From positions 2,592,001-2,656,000 of the forward strand of contig NZ_CP109171.1 of the NCBI RefSeq assembly GCF_036246005.1: 64,000 bases of DNA, in the 5' to 3' direction. A program made the position numbers and the translations under genes. The first letter of the stretch is position 1. Every line of letters begins with the position of its first letter. The notes below the pieces were generated by a model that saw nothing but the letters and a program-made list of their open reading frames with translations, was not told the origin of the DNA and searched no databases. Below are positions 57,751 to 64,000 of the stretch, in pieces. Origin of the DNA: Streptomyces sp. NBC_01723. GTDB taxonomy: Bacteria > Actinomycetota > Actinomycetes > Streptomycetales > Streptomycetaceae.

Positions 57751-58752
57751 TCAGTCCTTCGTGAGAGCGGTCGTACTACTACCAAGAGTACGTGTCTCGG
57801 CGACGGATGGTTCCCGCCGGTCGACCGGCCGCGGCTTCGCGGGCTCCCCGAAGAGTGCCCGGCGTACGTCGGCGCGGGTCTGCCGCACGGTCAGCCGGGC
57901 AGCGGCGAGAGCCTGCCGGGACACCCGCCCGGCGACGCGTCCGGCGTCGGCGAGGGGCCGCAGGACGGTGTCCCGCACGGCGTGGCCCACCGGGGTGAGC
58001 ACGCTCCGGTACGCCCAGCGGGCCGGTTCGGCCACGGTCCACCGCCACAGGGTGCCGAGGAACCGCCCGAAGGCGCGCGAGACGTGTCCCGCGATCCGCC
58101 AGGCGTGCCCGAGGGCGTCCAGGACCTCCCTGCCGATGACCGCGAGGACCCGGCCCACCGGGGTGAGCACCCACCGCCACAGGGCGAGAGCGGGCAGGAC
58201 CACCAGCACCCGCGCGGTCCAGTAGAGGACCGCGCCGACACCGGTGACGATCATGCCGAGACACCAGGCGAGCCCTCTGCCGCACCACGCGAGCGCGTGG
58301 CCCACCGGCGTGAGCAGCCAGGCGTAGAGCCAGGCGGCGGGTACGACGAGGAGGTACCGCCCCAGCCAGGCGAGGGCCGCGTACAGCCCGCGCCCCGCCG
58401 GCGTCAGCACCCTCCGGTACAGCCACACCGCGGGCACCACGAGCAGCACGTGTCCGAGCAGGGCCACGCCCCTGGCCGCCGGGACGACGGCGTACCGCCA
58501 GATCCCGGCCAGCGGCCACAGGAAGAGGACCCGCCCGAGCCAGGCCAGCGCCCGTCCGGCCGGGCGGAACACGGTGTCCCGCAGGAACCGCCCGGCGACG
58601 ACCAGCACGTCCCACGCCATCCGTACCGGTACGACCAGCACCAGGGCGATGATCCGCACCGGAACGCGGACCACCGCGGCGACACACCCCTCCGGGTCCG
58701 ATCGCCGCGGCGGCTCCTGCGGACGGCCGTCGGGCCGCTTCTCAAACTCCAT
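57751..58752 (-). CDS. Multi-pass, internally repetitive membrane protein, function unknown
   Basis: 333 residues. At least six hydrophobic segments alternate with a recurring unit containing LTPxG (LTPAG, LTPVGH, LTPVGR, LTPVGH) followed by LAWxGR-type and LLVVPA-type stretches, spaced about 30-45 residues. Arg and Trp lie at the segment ends. The C-terminus is soluble and basic. No family known to me. The start is uncertain: ATG 58752 lacks a Shine-Dalgarno. It sits 48 bases upstream of the TIGR03936 gene and is probably cotranscribed. Confidence 0.78.
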   Translation of the reverse strand: MEFEKRPDGRPQEPPRRSDPEGCVAAVVRVPVRIIALVLVVPVRMAWDVLVVAGRFLRDTVFRPAGRALAWLGRVLFLWPLAGIWRYAVVPAARGVALLGHVLLVVPAVWLYRRVLTPAGRGLYAALAWLGRYLLVVPAAWLYAWLLTPVGHALAWCGRGLAWCLGMIVTGVGAVLYWTARVLVVLPALALWRWVLTPVGRVLAVIGREVLDALGHAWRIAGHVSRAFGRFLGTLWRWTVAEPARWAYRSVLTPVGHAVRDTVLRPLADAGRVAGRVSRQALAAARLTVRQTRADVRRALFGEPAKPRPVDRREPSVAETRTLGSSTTALTKD

Positions 58753-58789
58753 ACCGGCACAGACGCCGAAACGCCCCGCCCGGATGCGG

Positions 58790-60688
58790 TCAGGTGAGTT
58801 CGCTGCGTCCCCAGCTCCAGCTGATCGACCCCGCGCTGTCCCACTTGCGCACCGGCCCACCGAACCCGGAACCGTTGCTGGTCAGCGTCCACAGGGCGGT
58901 CCGGCTGACCCCGTCGGCCCCCTGACCGTTGTCGTACAGCACACCGACGTCGGTGCGGCCGTCACCGTCGAAGTCGCCCGACGTCACCTTGGACCGCTCC
59001 CAGTCCCAGCTGATCGACCCGGCGCTGTCCCACTTGCGCACCGGCGCACCGAACCCGGAACCGTTGCTGGTCAGCGTCCACAGCGCGGTGCGATTCGCCC
59101 CGTCGCTCGTCTGACCGTTGCCGTACAGCACACCCACGTCGGTGCGGCCGTCACCGTCGAAATCGCCCGACGTCACCTTGGACCGCTCCCAGTCCCAGCT
59201 GATCGACCCCGCACTGTCCCACTTGCGCACCGGCCCACCGAACCCGGAACCGTTGCTGGTCAGCGTCCACAGCGCGGTCCGCTTCGCCCCGTCGCTCGTC
59301 TGACCGTTGCCGTACAGCACACCCACATCACCCCGGCCGTCACCGTCGAAGTCACCGGAGACCACCTTCGACCGGCCCCAGTCCCAGCTGATCGAGCCCT
59401 CGCTGTCCCAGACCTTCACGGGCTTACCGAAGCCGGAACCGCTGCTGGTCAGCGTCCACAACGCGGTCCGGTTGGTCCCGTCACTCTGCCGGCCGTAGTC
59501 GTAGAGCACGCCGACGTCACCGCGGCCGTCCCCGTCGAAGTCACCGGAGACCACCTTCGACCGGCTCCAGGTCCAGCTGCCGCCGTCGGCACTGTCCCAG
59601 ACCTTCACGGGCTTACCGAAGCCGGAACCGCTGCTGGTCAGCGTCCACAACGCGGTCCGGTTGGTCCCGTCACTCTGCTGGCCGTAGTCGTAGAGCACGC
59701 CGACGTCACCGCGACCGTCCCCGTCGAAGTCACCGGAGACCACCTTGGAACGGCTCCAGTTCCAGCTGCCGCCGGTGGCGCTGTCCCACGCGCGCACCGG
59801 CCCGCCGAACCCGGAGCCGTTGCTGGTCAGCGTCCACAGCGCCGTCCGGTTGGTGCCGTCGCTGCCCTGACCGTTGTCGTACAGCACACCCACATCGCTG
59901 CGGCCGTCACCGTCGAAGTCTGCAGCGGGGGTCCGCACGGCGTTCGCGGTGACCCAGTCGCGGATGTCGTCGACGCGGGCGGCGACCGCGCTGCTCGTGG
60001 CTCCCGCCGTGGAGTCGACGCCGAAGCAGCCCACCTGGTTCGAACGGCTGCTGACCGCGACCAGCGCCGGGCGGCCGTCGACGGTACGCATGACCGGGCC
60101 GCCCGCGTCGCCCTGGCAGACCGAGGCTCCGTCCTTGCCGCTCAGGACCAGGTCGGCGCCGTCGACAGAGGTGACGGCGAAGGTGCCGGTGTGCTTGTCG
60201 AGCGGCGCCCACTCGGTCGCGGTACGGCCGTGTCCGGCCACGGTGAGGTCCTGTCCGGCCGCGGGTCCCGTGGTGGCGAGGACGACGGGGGCCACGCCCC
60301 GCACGGGCTGCGCGAGCCGGGCCAGCACGAGATCGCGCTCGCCGTGCGGGCGCAGTTCCACGACGTTCCGCTTCTCGCCGCCGACGGTCGCGACGGTCTT
60401 CAGCCGGGGCGGACCGGCCGGCACGGAGAGGTCGGCGGCCGGGTTCTCGGCGAAGCAACTGGCGGTCGTGAGCAGCCACTCGGGCGAGACCAGCGAGCCC
60501 GAGCAGCCCCGCTGGTGGTCACCGACCAACAGCCGGGCGGTAAAGCCGAGACCGGCGTCCGTCGAGGGCTCGCCCGCCACCGAGTGCGCCGGCGTGACGC
60601 CGAGGAGCAGCAGCGGCGCCGCACCGAGCAGCGCGGCGGCGTGTCTGAGCCGGTTCGGACGGGAATCGGTCTTGCTGCGTGCGTTCAT
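58790..60688 (-). CDS. Secreted trypsin-fold pseudoprotease with six FG-GAP repeats
   Basis: 632 residues. A basic start plus hydrophobic core and HSVA is a signal peptide (about 1-37). Residues about 40-255 have the S1 trypsin fold, but the catalytic His site reads LTTASC (Ser77) and the catalytic Ser site reads GDAGGP (Ala195); Asp119 seems kept. From about 260, six 63-residue repeats follow, each starting with an FDGDGRxDVGVLY calcium-binding motif, the pattern of FG-GAP/VCBS beta-propellers. It is likely an extracellular binding or adhesion protein. Chromosomal side of the integrated element. Confidence 0.9.
   Translation of the reverse strand: MNARSKTDSRPNRLRHAAALLGAAPLLLLGVTPAHSVAGEPSTDAGLGFTARLLVGDHQRGCSGSLVSPEWLLTTASCFAENPAADLSVPAGPPRLKTVATVGGEKRNVVELRPHGERDLVLARLAQPVRGVAPVVLATTGPAAGQDLTVAGHGRTATEWAPLDKHTGTFAVTSVDGADLVLSGKDGASVCQGDAGGPVMRTVDGRPALVAVSSRSNQVGCFGVDSTAGATSSAVAARVDDIRDWVTANAVRTPAADFDGDGRSDVGVLYDNGQGSDGTNRTALWTLTSNGSGFGGPVRAWDSATGGSWNWSRSKVVSGDFDGDGRGDVGVLYDYGQQSDGTNRTALWTLTSSGSGFGKPVKVWDSADGGSWTWSRSKVVSGDFDGDGRGDVGVLYDYGRQSDGTNRTALWTLTSSGSGFGKPVKVWDSEGSISWDWGRSKVVSGDFDGDGRGDVGVLYGNGQTSDGAKRTALWTLTSNGSGFGGPVRKWDSAGSISWDWERSKVTSGDFDGDGRTDVGVLYGNGQTSDGANRTALWTLTSNGSGFGAPVRKWDSAGSISWDWERSKVTSGDFDGDGRTDVGVLYDNGQGADGVSRTALWTLTSNGSGFGGPVRKWDSAGSISWSWGRSELT
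58797..59930. repeat. Six tandem 189-bp repeats coding FG-GAP units
   Basis: Near-identical repeats of about 189 bp, the last three (58.8-59.4 kb) being the most alike, which suggests recent duplication or gene conversion within the gene. Confidence 0.85.
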
Positions 60689-60918
60689 TGCAGTCCTAGG
60701 AGTCGGTCTTGGAAAACTGGCTCGAAGGTTGCGGTGCGCCGACTGCTCTTCACTTGTCGGCGGGTGCCTTCGCTACGCGTTCACGAAATGCACCCGATAT
60801 CCGCCCCCTGTGGCCATCCAAGACCGTGCTCCATGATCTCGTCCACGGGTCAAATCACCCAAACTGACAGTACGTCACACCCAGAGCATGACTTACGTCA
60901 CCCGCCGGACGACCGGCC

Positions 60919-60981
60919 CTACTTGACCGTCAGCGGCAGCAGCTTCTTTGGCGCCTGGATCTCGGTGTCCATCGCTGGGCA
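60919..60981 (-). pseudogene. 3'-end remnant of B12-binding radical SAM protein (TIGR03960-like)
   Basis: On the minus strand the frame ends CPAMDTEIQAPKKLLPLTVK then TAG. As I remember the family, TIGR03960 proteins end with a CGVCP motif, then an MGTEIQ-like stretch and KKLLPLTV. The similarity stops right after CP, where the DNA turns AT-rich (GGAAAAACGCTTAAAA). So only about 20 codons of the host gene remain here; the rest should be on the far side of the mobile element beyond 64000. The neighbouring TIGR03936 gene supports this identity. There is no start codon for a separate small gene. Confidence 0.68.
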
Positions 60982-60992
60982 TATGGAAAAAC
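60960..60992. other. Probable attL junction of a serine-integrase element
   Basis: Located where the radical SAM remnant ends and AT-rich element DNA begins, directly before the integrase gene. The strip GGTGTCCATCGCTGGGCA at 60964-60981 has the look of a serine-integrase core region with flanking inverted similarity. The exact crossover dinucleotide cannot be fixed without attR or an empty site. Confidence 0.55.
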
Positions 60993-61030
60993 GCTTAAAA
61001 CTGTCCGCGAACTGCGCCACGCTGTCTGAC

Positions 61031-62644
61031 ATGAGGAAACGAGGACAGCGCCGACTCGCGGCAGATCGAGCGGCCTACAGCGTGGAAGCCGAGTGGACCG
61101 AGGCCGACCTTGCCCTGTTGGAGGAGCTGAAACGGGCTGAGGCCCTACTCCCCCAGGACGCACCCCGTGCGCTCTTATCCACCCGCTTGTCCGTACTGAC
61201 GGACGACACGACGTCGCCGGTACGGCAGGAACTCGATCTCCGCATCCTGGCCAGGGAGCGGGGGAGCCGAGTCGTCGGCGTCGCCTCCGACCTGAACGTG
61301 TCGGCGACGAAGGTCCCGCCGTGGAAGCGGAAGGAGCTCGGGGAGTGGCTGAACAACCGCTCCCCCGAGTTCGACGAGCTCTTGTTCTGGAAGCTCGACC
61401 GCTTCGTACGGCGTCTCTCCGATCTCTCGACGATGATCGAGTGGAGCCTGAAGCGCGGGAAGAACCTGGTCTCGAAGAACGACAGCCTCGACCTCACGAC
61501 GACCGCCGGAAAGATCATGGTCACGATCATCGGCGGCATCGCCGAGATCGAGGCGGCCAACACCTCGACCCGGGTCGCGAGCCTGTGGGACTACGCGAAG
61601 TCGCAGGAAGACTGGATCATCGGGAAGCCGGCGTACGGCTACGTCACGGACGAGGACGACACGGGGAGGGTCGTTCTCGTGATCGATCCCGAGGCGGCCA
61701 AGGCCCTGCACTGGGCCCGACGCATGGCGCTCCGGGGACGCTCCGCCGGGTTCATGGTGCGCTGCTTGAAGCGCTCTGGCCTGATGACCCAAGGGCTCAC
61801 CGTGGCGACGCTCCATCGCCGCCTCCGCAACCCCGCGCTTCTCGGCCATCGGGTAGAAGAGGACAAGAACGGCGGGCAGCGACGATCGAAGCCGCTCCTC
61901 GGCAAGGACGGCAGGCCGATAAAAGTCGCCCCTCCCCTCTTTACTGAAGAGGAGTTCGAGACCCTCGGCGCCGCTCTCGACAAACGCAAGAAGAACCAGC
62001 CGCCGCGTCGTGTCGGAGGAGCGACACAGTTCCTCGGCGTCCTGCTGTGCGCCGACTGCAAAACGAACATGACCGTGCAGATCACGAACAACACGCACGG
62101 GACGTACCAGTACCTGCGGTGCCGCAACTGCAAGAGCGGCGGGCTGGGAGCGCCCAACCCCGAGCGGGTCTACGAGCGCCTGGTGCAGGACGTACTCAAG
62201 GTCCTCGGAGACTTCCCCGTGCAGGTCCGCCAGTACGCCGAGGGTGCTGAGGCCCGCAAGGAGATCAAGCGCCTTCAAGAGACCATCGCGCTGTACATGA
62301 AGGACCTCGAACCCGGCGGTCGGTACACGAAGACGCGGTTCACGAAGGAGCAGGCGGAAGCGACGTTGGACAAGCTCATCAGTGAGCTCGAAGCGATCGA
62401 CCCCGAGACGGCGAAGGATCGATGGGTCAACGTCCACGGCGGCAAGACGTTCCGTGAGCACTGGCAGGAAGGCGGTATGGAAGCCATGTCCGCGGACCTG
62501 TACCGGGTCGGGATCCGCTGCGAGGTGACCCGCACGAAGGTACCGAAGGTCCGAGCCCCGAAGGTGCACCTCCGCCTACTGATCCCGAAGGACGTACGCG
62601 AGCGACTCGTGATCCGAGAGGACGACTTCGCGCAAGCCTTCTGA
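61031..62644 (+). CDS. Large serine recombinase (phage/ICE-type integrase)
   Basis: Catalyses attP x attB recombination. 537 residues. The resolvase domain has the catalytic Ser54 in STRLSVLTDD, with the later KLDRFVRRLSD and IIGGIAEIEAANTSTRV segments. The recombinase domain follows (about 195-325), then a zinc beta-ribbon with Cys340, Cys343, Cys364 and Cys367, and a coiled-coil stretch (about 385-440). ATG 61031 is used; ATG 60983 is an in-frame alternative. GC content and codon use are visibly lower than in flanking genes, a sign of acquisition. I recall that phage phiJoe's attB is occupied by such an element in several Streptomyces, S. coelicolor included. Confidence 0.93.
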   Translation: MRKRGQRRLAADRAAYSVEAEWTEADLALLEELKRAEALLPQDAPRALLSTRLSVLTDDTTSPVRQELDLRILARERGSRVVGVASDLNVSATKVPPWKRKELGEWLNNRSPEFDELLFWKLDRFVRRLSDLSTMIEWSLKRGKNLVSKNDSLDLTTTAGKIMVTIIGGIAEIEAANTSTRVASLWDYAKSQEDWIIGKPAYGYVTDEDDTGRVVLVIDPEAAKALHWARRMALRGRSAGFMVRCLKRSGLMTQGLTVATLHRRLRNPALLGHRVEEDKNGGQRRSKPLLGKDGRPIKVAPPLFTEEEFETLGAALDKRKKNQPPRRVGGATQFLGVLLCADCKTNMTVQITNNTHGTYQYLRCRNCKSGGLGAPNPERVYERLVQDVLKVLGDFPVQVRQYAEGAEARKEIKRLQETIALYMKDLEPGGRYTKTRFTKEQAEATLDKLISELEAIDPETAKDRWVNVHGGKTFREHWQEGGMEAMSADLYRVGIRCEVTRTKVPKVRAPKVHLRLLIPKDVRERLVIREDDFAQAF

Positions 62645-62662
62645 TCCGGCCCGCACAGGAGA

Positions 62663-62696
62663 AAGCCGCCTTCCGAACATCTGAGGGAGGCGGCTT
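62663..62696 (+). terminator. Terminator after the integrase gene
   Basis: AAGCCGCCTT and GAGGCGGCTT arms with a 14-base loop, 19 bases after the integrase stop codon. Confidence 0.75.
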
Positions 62697-62834
62697 CGTC
62701 GATTGCTCGAACCATGCAGGTCCTGGCCAGCGCGGCGAGGACCGCACGCACAGCAACGCTTCAAGCGCTGAACACTTCGCGAAGAACCCGCTGCAGGCGG
62801 TCGCGAGCCGGCAACAACAACGACGAAAGGCGGA

Positions 62835-63641
62835 TCAGCGCACCTGCTCAGCCGCGCCTCGCGCCTGGTCGCGGCTGGCGACCACCAGGTATCCATCGGT
62901 CTCGGGGTCGAAGGTGGTGGACTGCACCGTGAGCCCGACGCTCCGCAACTGCGCCACGAGGTCCTCGTACCGGTAGGGCCAGATGGACAACCGCTCCGAG
63001 CTGGCTCGCACTGCCCCGTCCGGCTCGATCTGGGCAACCACGATCTCGAGGAAGTGTTCCTGCTCCCAGCGCTGCTCGATCTGCCAGTAGTAGCTGACGA
63101 CCGCATCGCGGCCGTGGCGGCGGATGAGTCGATCGCGGACGTCTACCCGTGAGCCGGCGGAGCGCACGAGCTCCCAGTTGCGTGAGTGAAGCACAAGGCG
63201 TCCGCCCGGATTCAGCAGCCGTGACATCGCTTGCAGTGCGGTCAGGCGCCCGGCTGCGCCCTCGGCGTGCCCGAGCGAGTTGCCGACGCAGAACACCAGA
63301 TCGAACGTGGAGTCCTCCAGGTGGTCGGGCAGTTCGTCCCAGCGCGCGCGGAGGGCTCGAAGCGAGACACCCTGCTCGTCGGCGGCCTTCGCGGTTCGGC
63401 GAACCATCCCATCGCTGGCGTCTGCGGCGACCACGTCAAGGCCAAGACTCGCGAGACCGACGGCGAGCTGGCCGGTTCCACACGCGCAGTCGAGGACGCG
63501 TGCGTTGGGCGGCAGTGAGCCCACGACATCGCTGCCGTAAACCGCGGCTGCCTTGGCGGGGGTCAGCCTGTCGTCCCCGATCAGCCACTCGTACACGTCG
63601 GAAAGCGCCCTATAACCGGCCACTGCGATAGCCTCCGCCAC
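62835..63641 (-). CDS. Class I SAM-dependent methyltransferase
   Basis: 268 residues. SAM motif I reads VLDCACGTGQLAVGL, motif II DVVAADAS, and FDLVFCVGNSLGH follows. This resembles small-molecule or general methyltransferases of the Methyltransf_11/25 type; the N-terminal YRALSDVYEWLIGDD may cap the substrate pocket. The substrate cannot be told. Convergent with the integrase, probably cargo of the mobile element. Slightly lower GC than the core genes. Start GTG. Confidence 0.85.
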   Translation of the reverse strand: MAEAIAVAGYRALSDVYEWLIGDDRLTPAKAAAVYGSDVVGSLPPNARVLDCACGTGQLAVGLASLGLDVVAADASDGMVRRTAKAADEQGVSLRALRARWDELPDHLEDSTFDLVFCVGNSLGHAEGAAGRLTALQAMSRLLNPGGRLVLHSRNWELVRSAGSRVDVRDRLIRRHGRDAVVSYYWQIEQRWEQEHFLEIVVAQIEPDGAVRASSERLSIWPYRYEDLVAQLRSVGLTVQSTTFDPETDGYLVVASRDQARGAAEQVR

Positions 63642-64000
63642 TCGACGAACGCGGGCCAGACCTCGCCTGCGATTCGGACCTTGTGCCTCGCACCGTGCCG
63701 GGCCGTATCAGCGAGGCATTGAGCAGGACCCAACCACTTCCGACCGCTGAGACTCCACCGGATTTCGTGGGAAAACTGATTGCCCAAACGCCGCGCTTGG
63801 ATGAAAGACCGCCAGCGACCGCCTCCACAGCCACTGTCCGTCGGTCGTGTTCCGACGTCGGAGACGTGGCCGGCGTGCGCTTCGATGTCTCCCTTACCGC
63901 GGGAACTTTCACCAGTTCGGTGATCACAAGGCGACTTTCGCCTTGCTCCCGTTCAGGAGCTTGATGCCGCGACGATCAGAGGGTGACCGAAGATTGGTGG
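63642..64000. other. Right edge of window, no supported gene
   Basis: AT-richer than the core. Open frames exist on both strands but none has a convincing start, ribosome binding site or recognisable domain. It may contain the promoter of the methyltransferase gene and the start of further element genes. Confidence 0.4.

Larger units (their letters stand above)
60689..61030. other. Intergenic region upstream of the pseudoprotease and integrase genes
   Basis: Besides the remnant and attL it holds the pseudoprotease promoter region and two direct TACGTCA heptamers (60871-60877 and 60894-60900), possible regulator sites. No further gene supported. Confidence 0.5.

Noticed and set aside
58790..60688. 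Active trypsin-like protease
   Set aside because: The His and Ser positions of the triad are Ser and Ala, so activity is not supported.
58574..61030. N-terminal extension of the integrase across the pseudoprotease gene
   Set aside because: The open frame is a shadow of the repeat region; integrase similarity begins only after about 61100 and ATG 61031 fits the family.
63683..63964. Plus-strand 93-residue frame at the window edge
   Set aside because: No ribosome binding site or recognisable domain, and another frame overlaps it on the minus strand; no basis to prefer either.

Overview
The window is chromosomal DNA of a Streptomyces species. The evidence is very high GC coding sequence with strong third-position bias, many GTG starts, and a gene order that runs dnaJ-hrcA, hemW, fadD-like, lepA, rpsT, holA, comEC-comEA, leuS, rsfS, nadD, proA, proB, obgE, rpmA, rplU, rne. 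As I remember it, this is the same order as the S. coelicolor region around SCO2554-SCO2603; I cannot verify the exact locus numbers. Up to about 60.98 kb the DNA looks like conserved core chromosome. From there to the right edge it looks like the left end of an integrated mobile element.

Layout. 0-14 kb: heat-shock control (hrcA with a CIRCE operator, then dnaJ), a metallo-beta-lactamase-fold protein, a DUF3097 protein, hemW, a sensor-type SpoIIE phosphatase, an acyl-CoA synthetase, lepA, rpsT, holA and a YceI-like protein. 14-20 kb: an arylamine N-acetyltransferase coupled to comEC and comEA (ComEC carries an unusual 12-residue tandem repeat), DegV and a membrane protein. 20-27 kb: leuS with a leucine leader-peptide attenuator, then a membrane cytochrome b plus a NuoF-ferredoxin fusion that look like one redox module. 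27-32 kb: two identical tRNA-Ala(GGC) genes around two small zinc-ribbon genes, then a phosphatase, rsfS, an LCP/LytR-type protein, nadD and two very small membrane proteins. 32-38.5 kb: an M48 protease, two related single-pass membrane proteins, proA, an unknown gene and proB. 38.6-50.1 kb: a cell-wall glycopolymer island (three TagF-like CDP-glycerol-type transferases, galE, a GT4 glycosyltransferase). 50.3-58.8 kb: obgE, rpmA, rplU, rne, a TIGR03936 protein and a repetitive membrane protein.

58.8-64 kb: a secreted trypsin-fold protein that has lost its catalytic His and Ser and carries six FG-GAP repeats. It is followed by a short remnant that reads as the C-terminal end of a B12-binding radical SAM protein (TIGR03960 type), the usual partner of TIGR03936. 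That remnant ends abruptly at AT-richer DNA leading into a large serine integrase, a terminator and a methyltransferase. I read this as the attL junction of an element inserted into the 3' end of the radical SAM gene; the rest of the element and the other half of that gene would lie beyond the window.

How the genes work together: most serve translation and its supply (leuS, lepA, rpsT, rpmA, rplU, obgE, rsfS, rne, tRNA-Ala), cofactors and amino acids (nadD, hemW, proA, proB), and the cell envelope (TagF-like enzymes, GT4, LCP protein, galE). The most interesting uncharacterised parts are the redox module at 24-27 kb, the pseudoprotease with FG-GAP repeats, and the split radical SAM locus.
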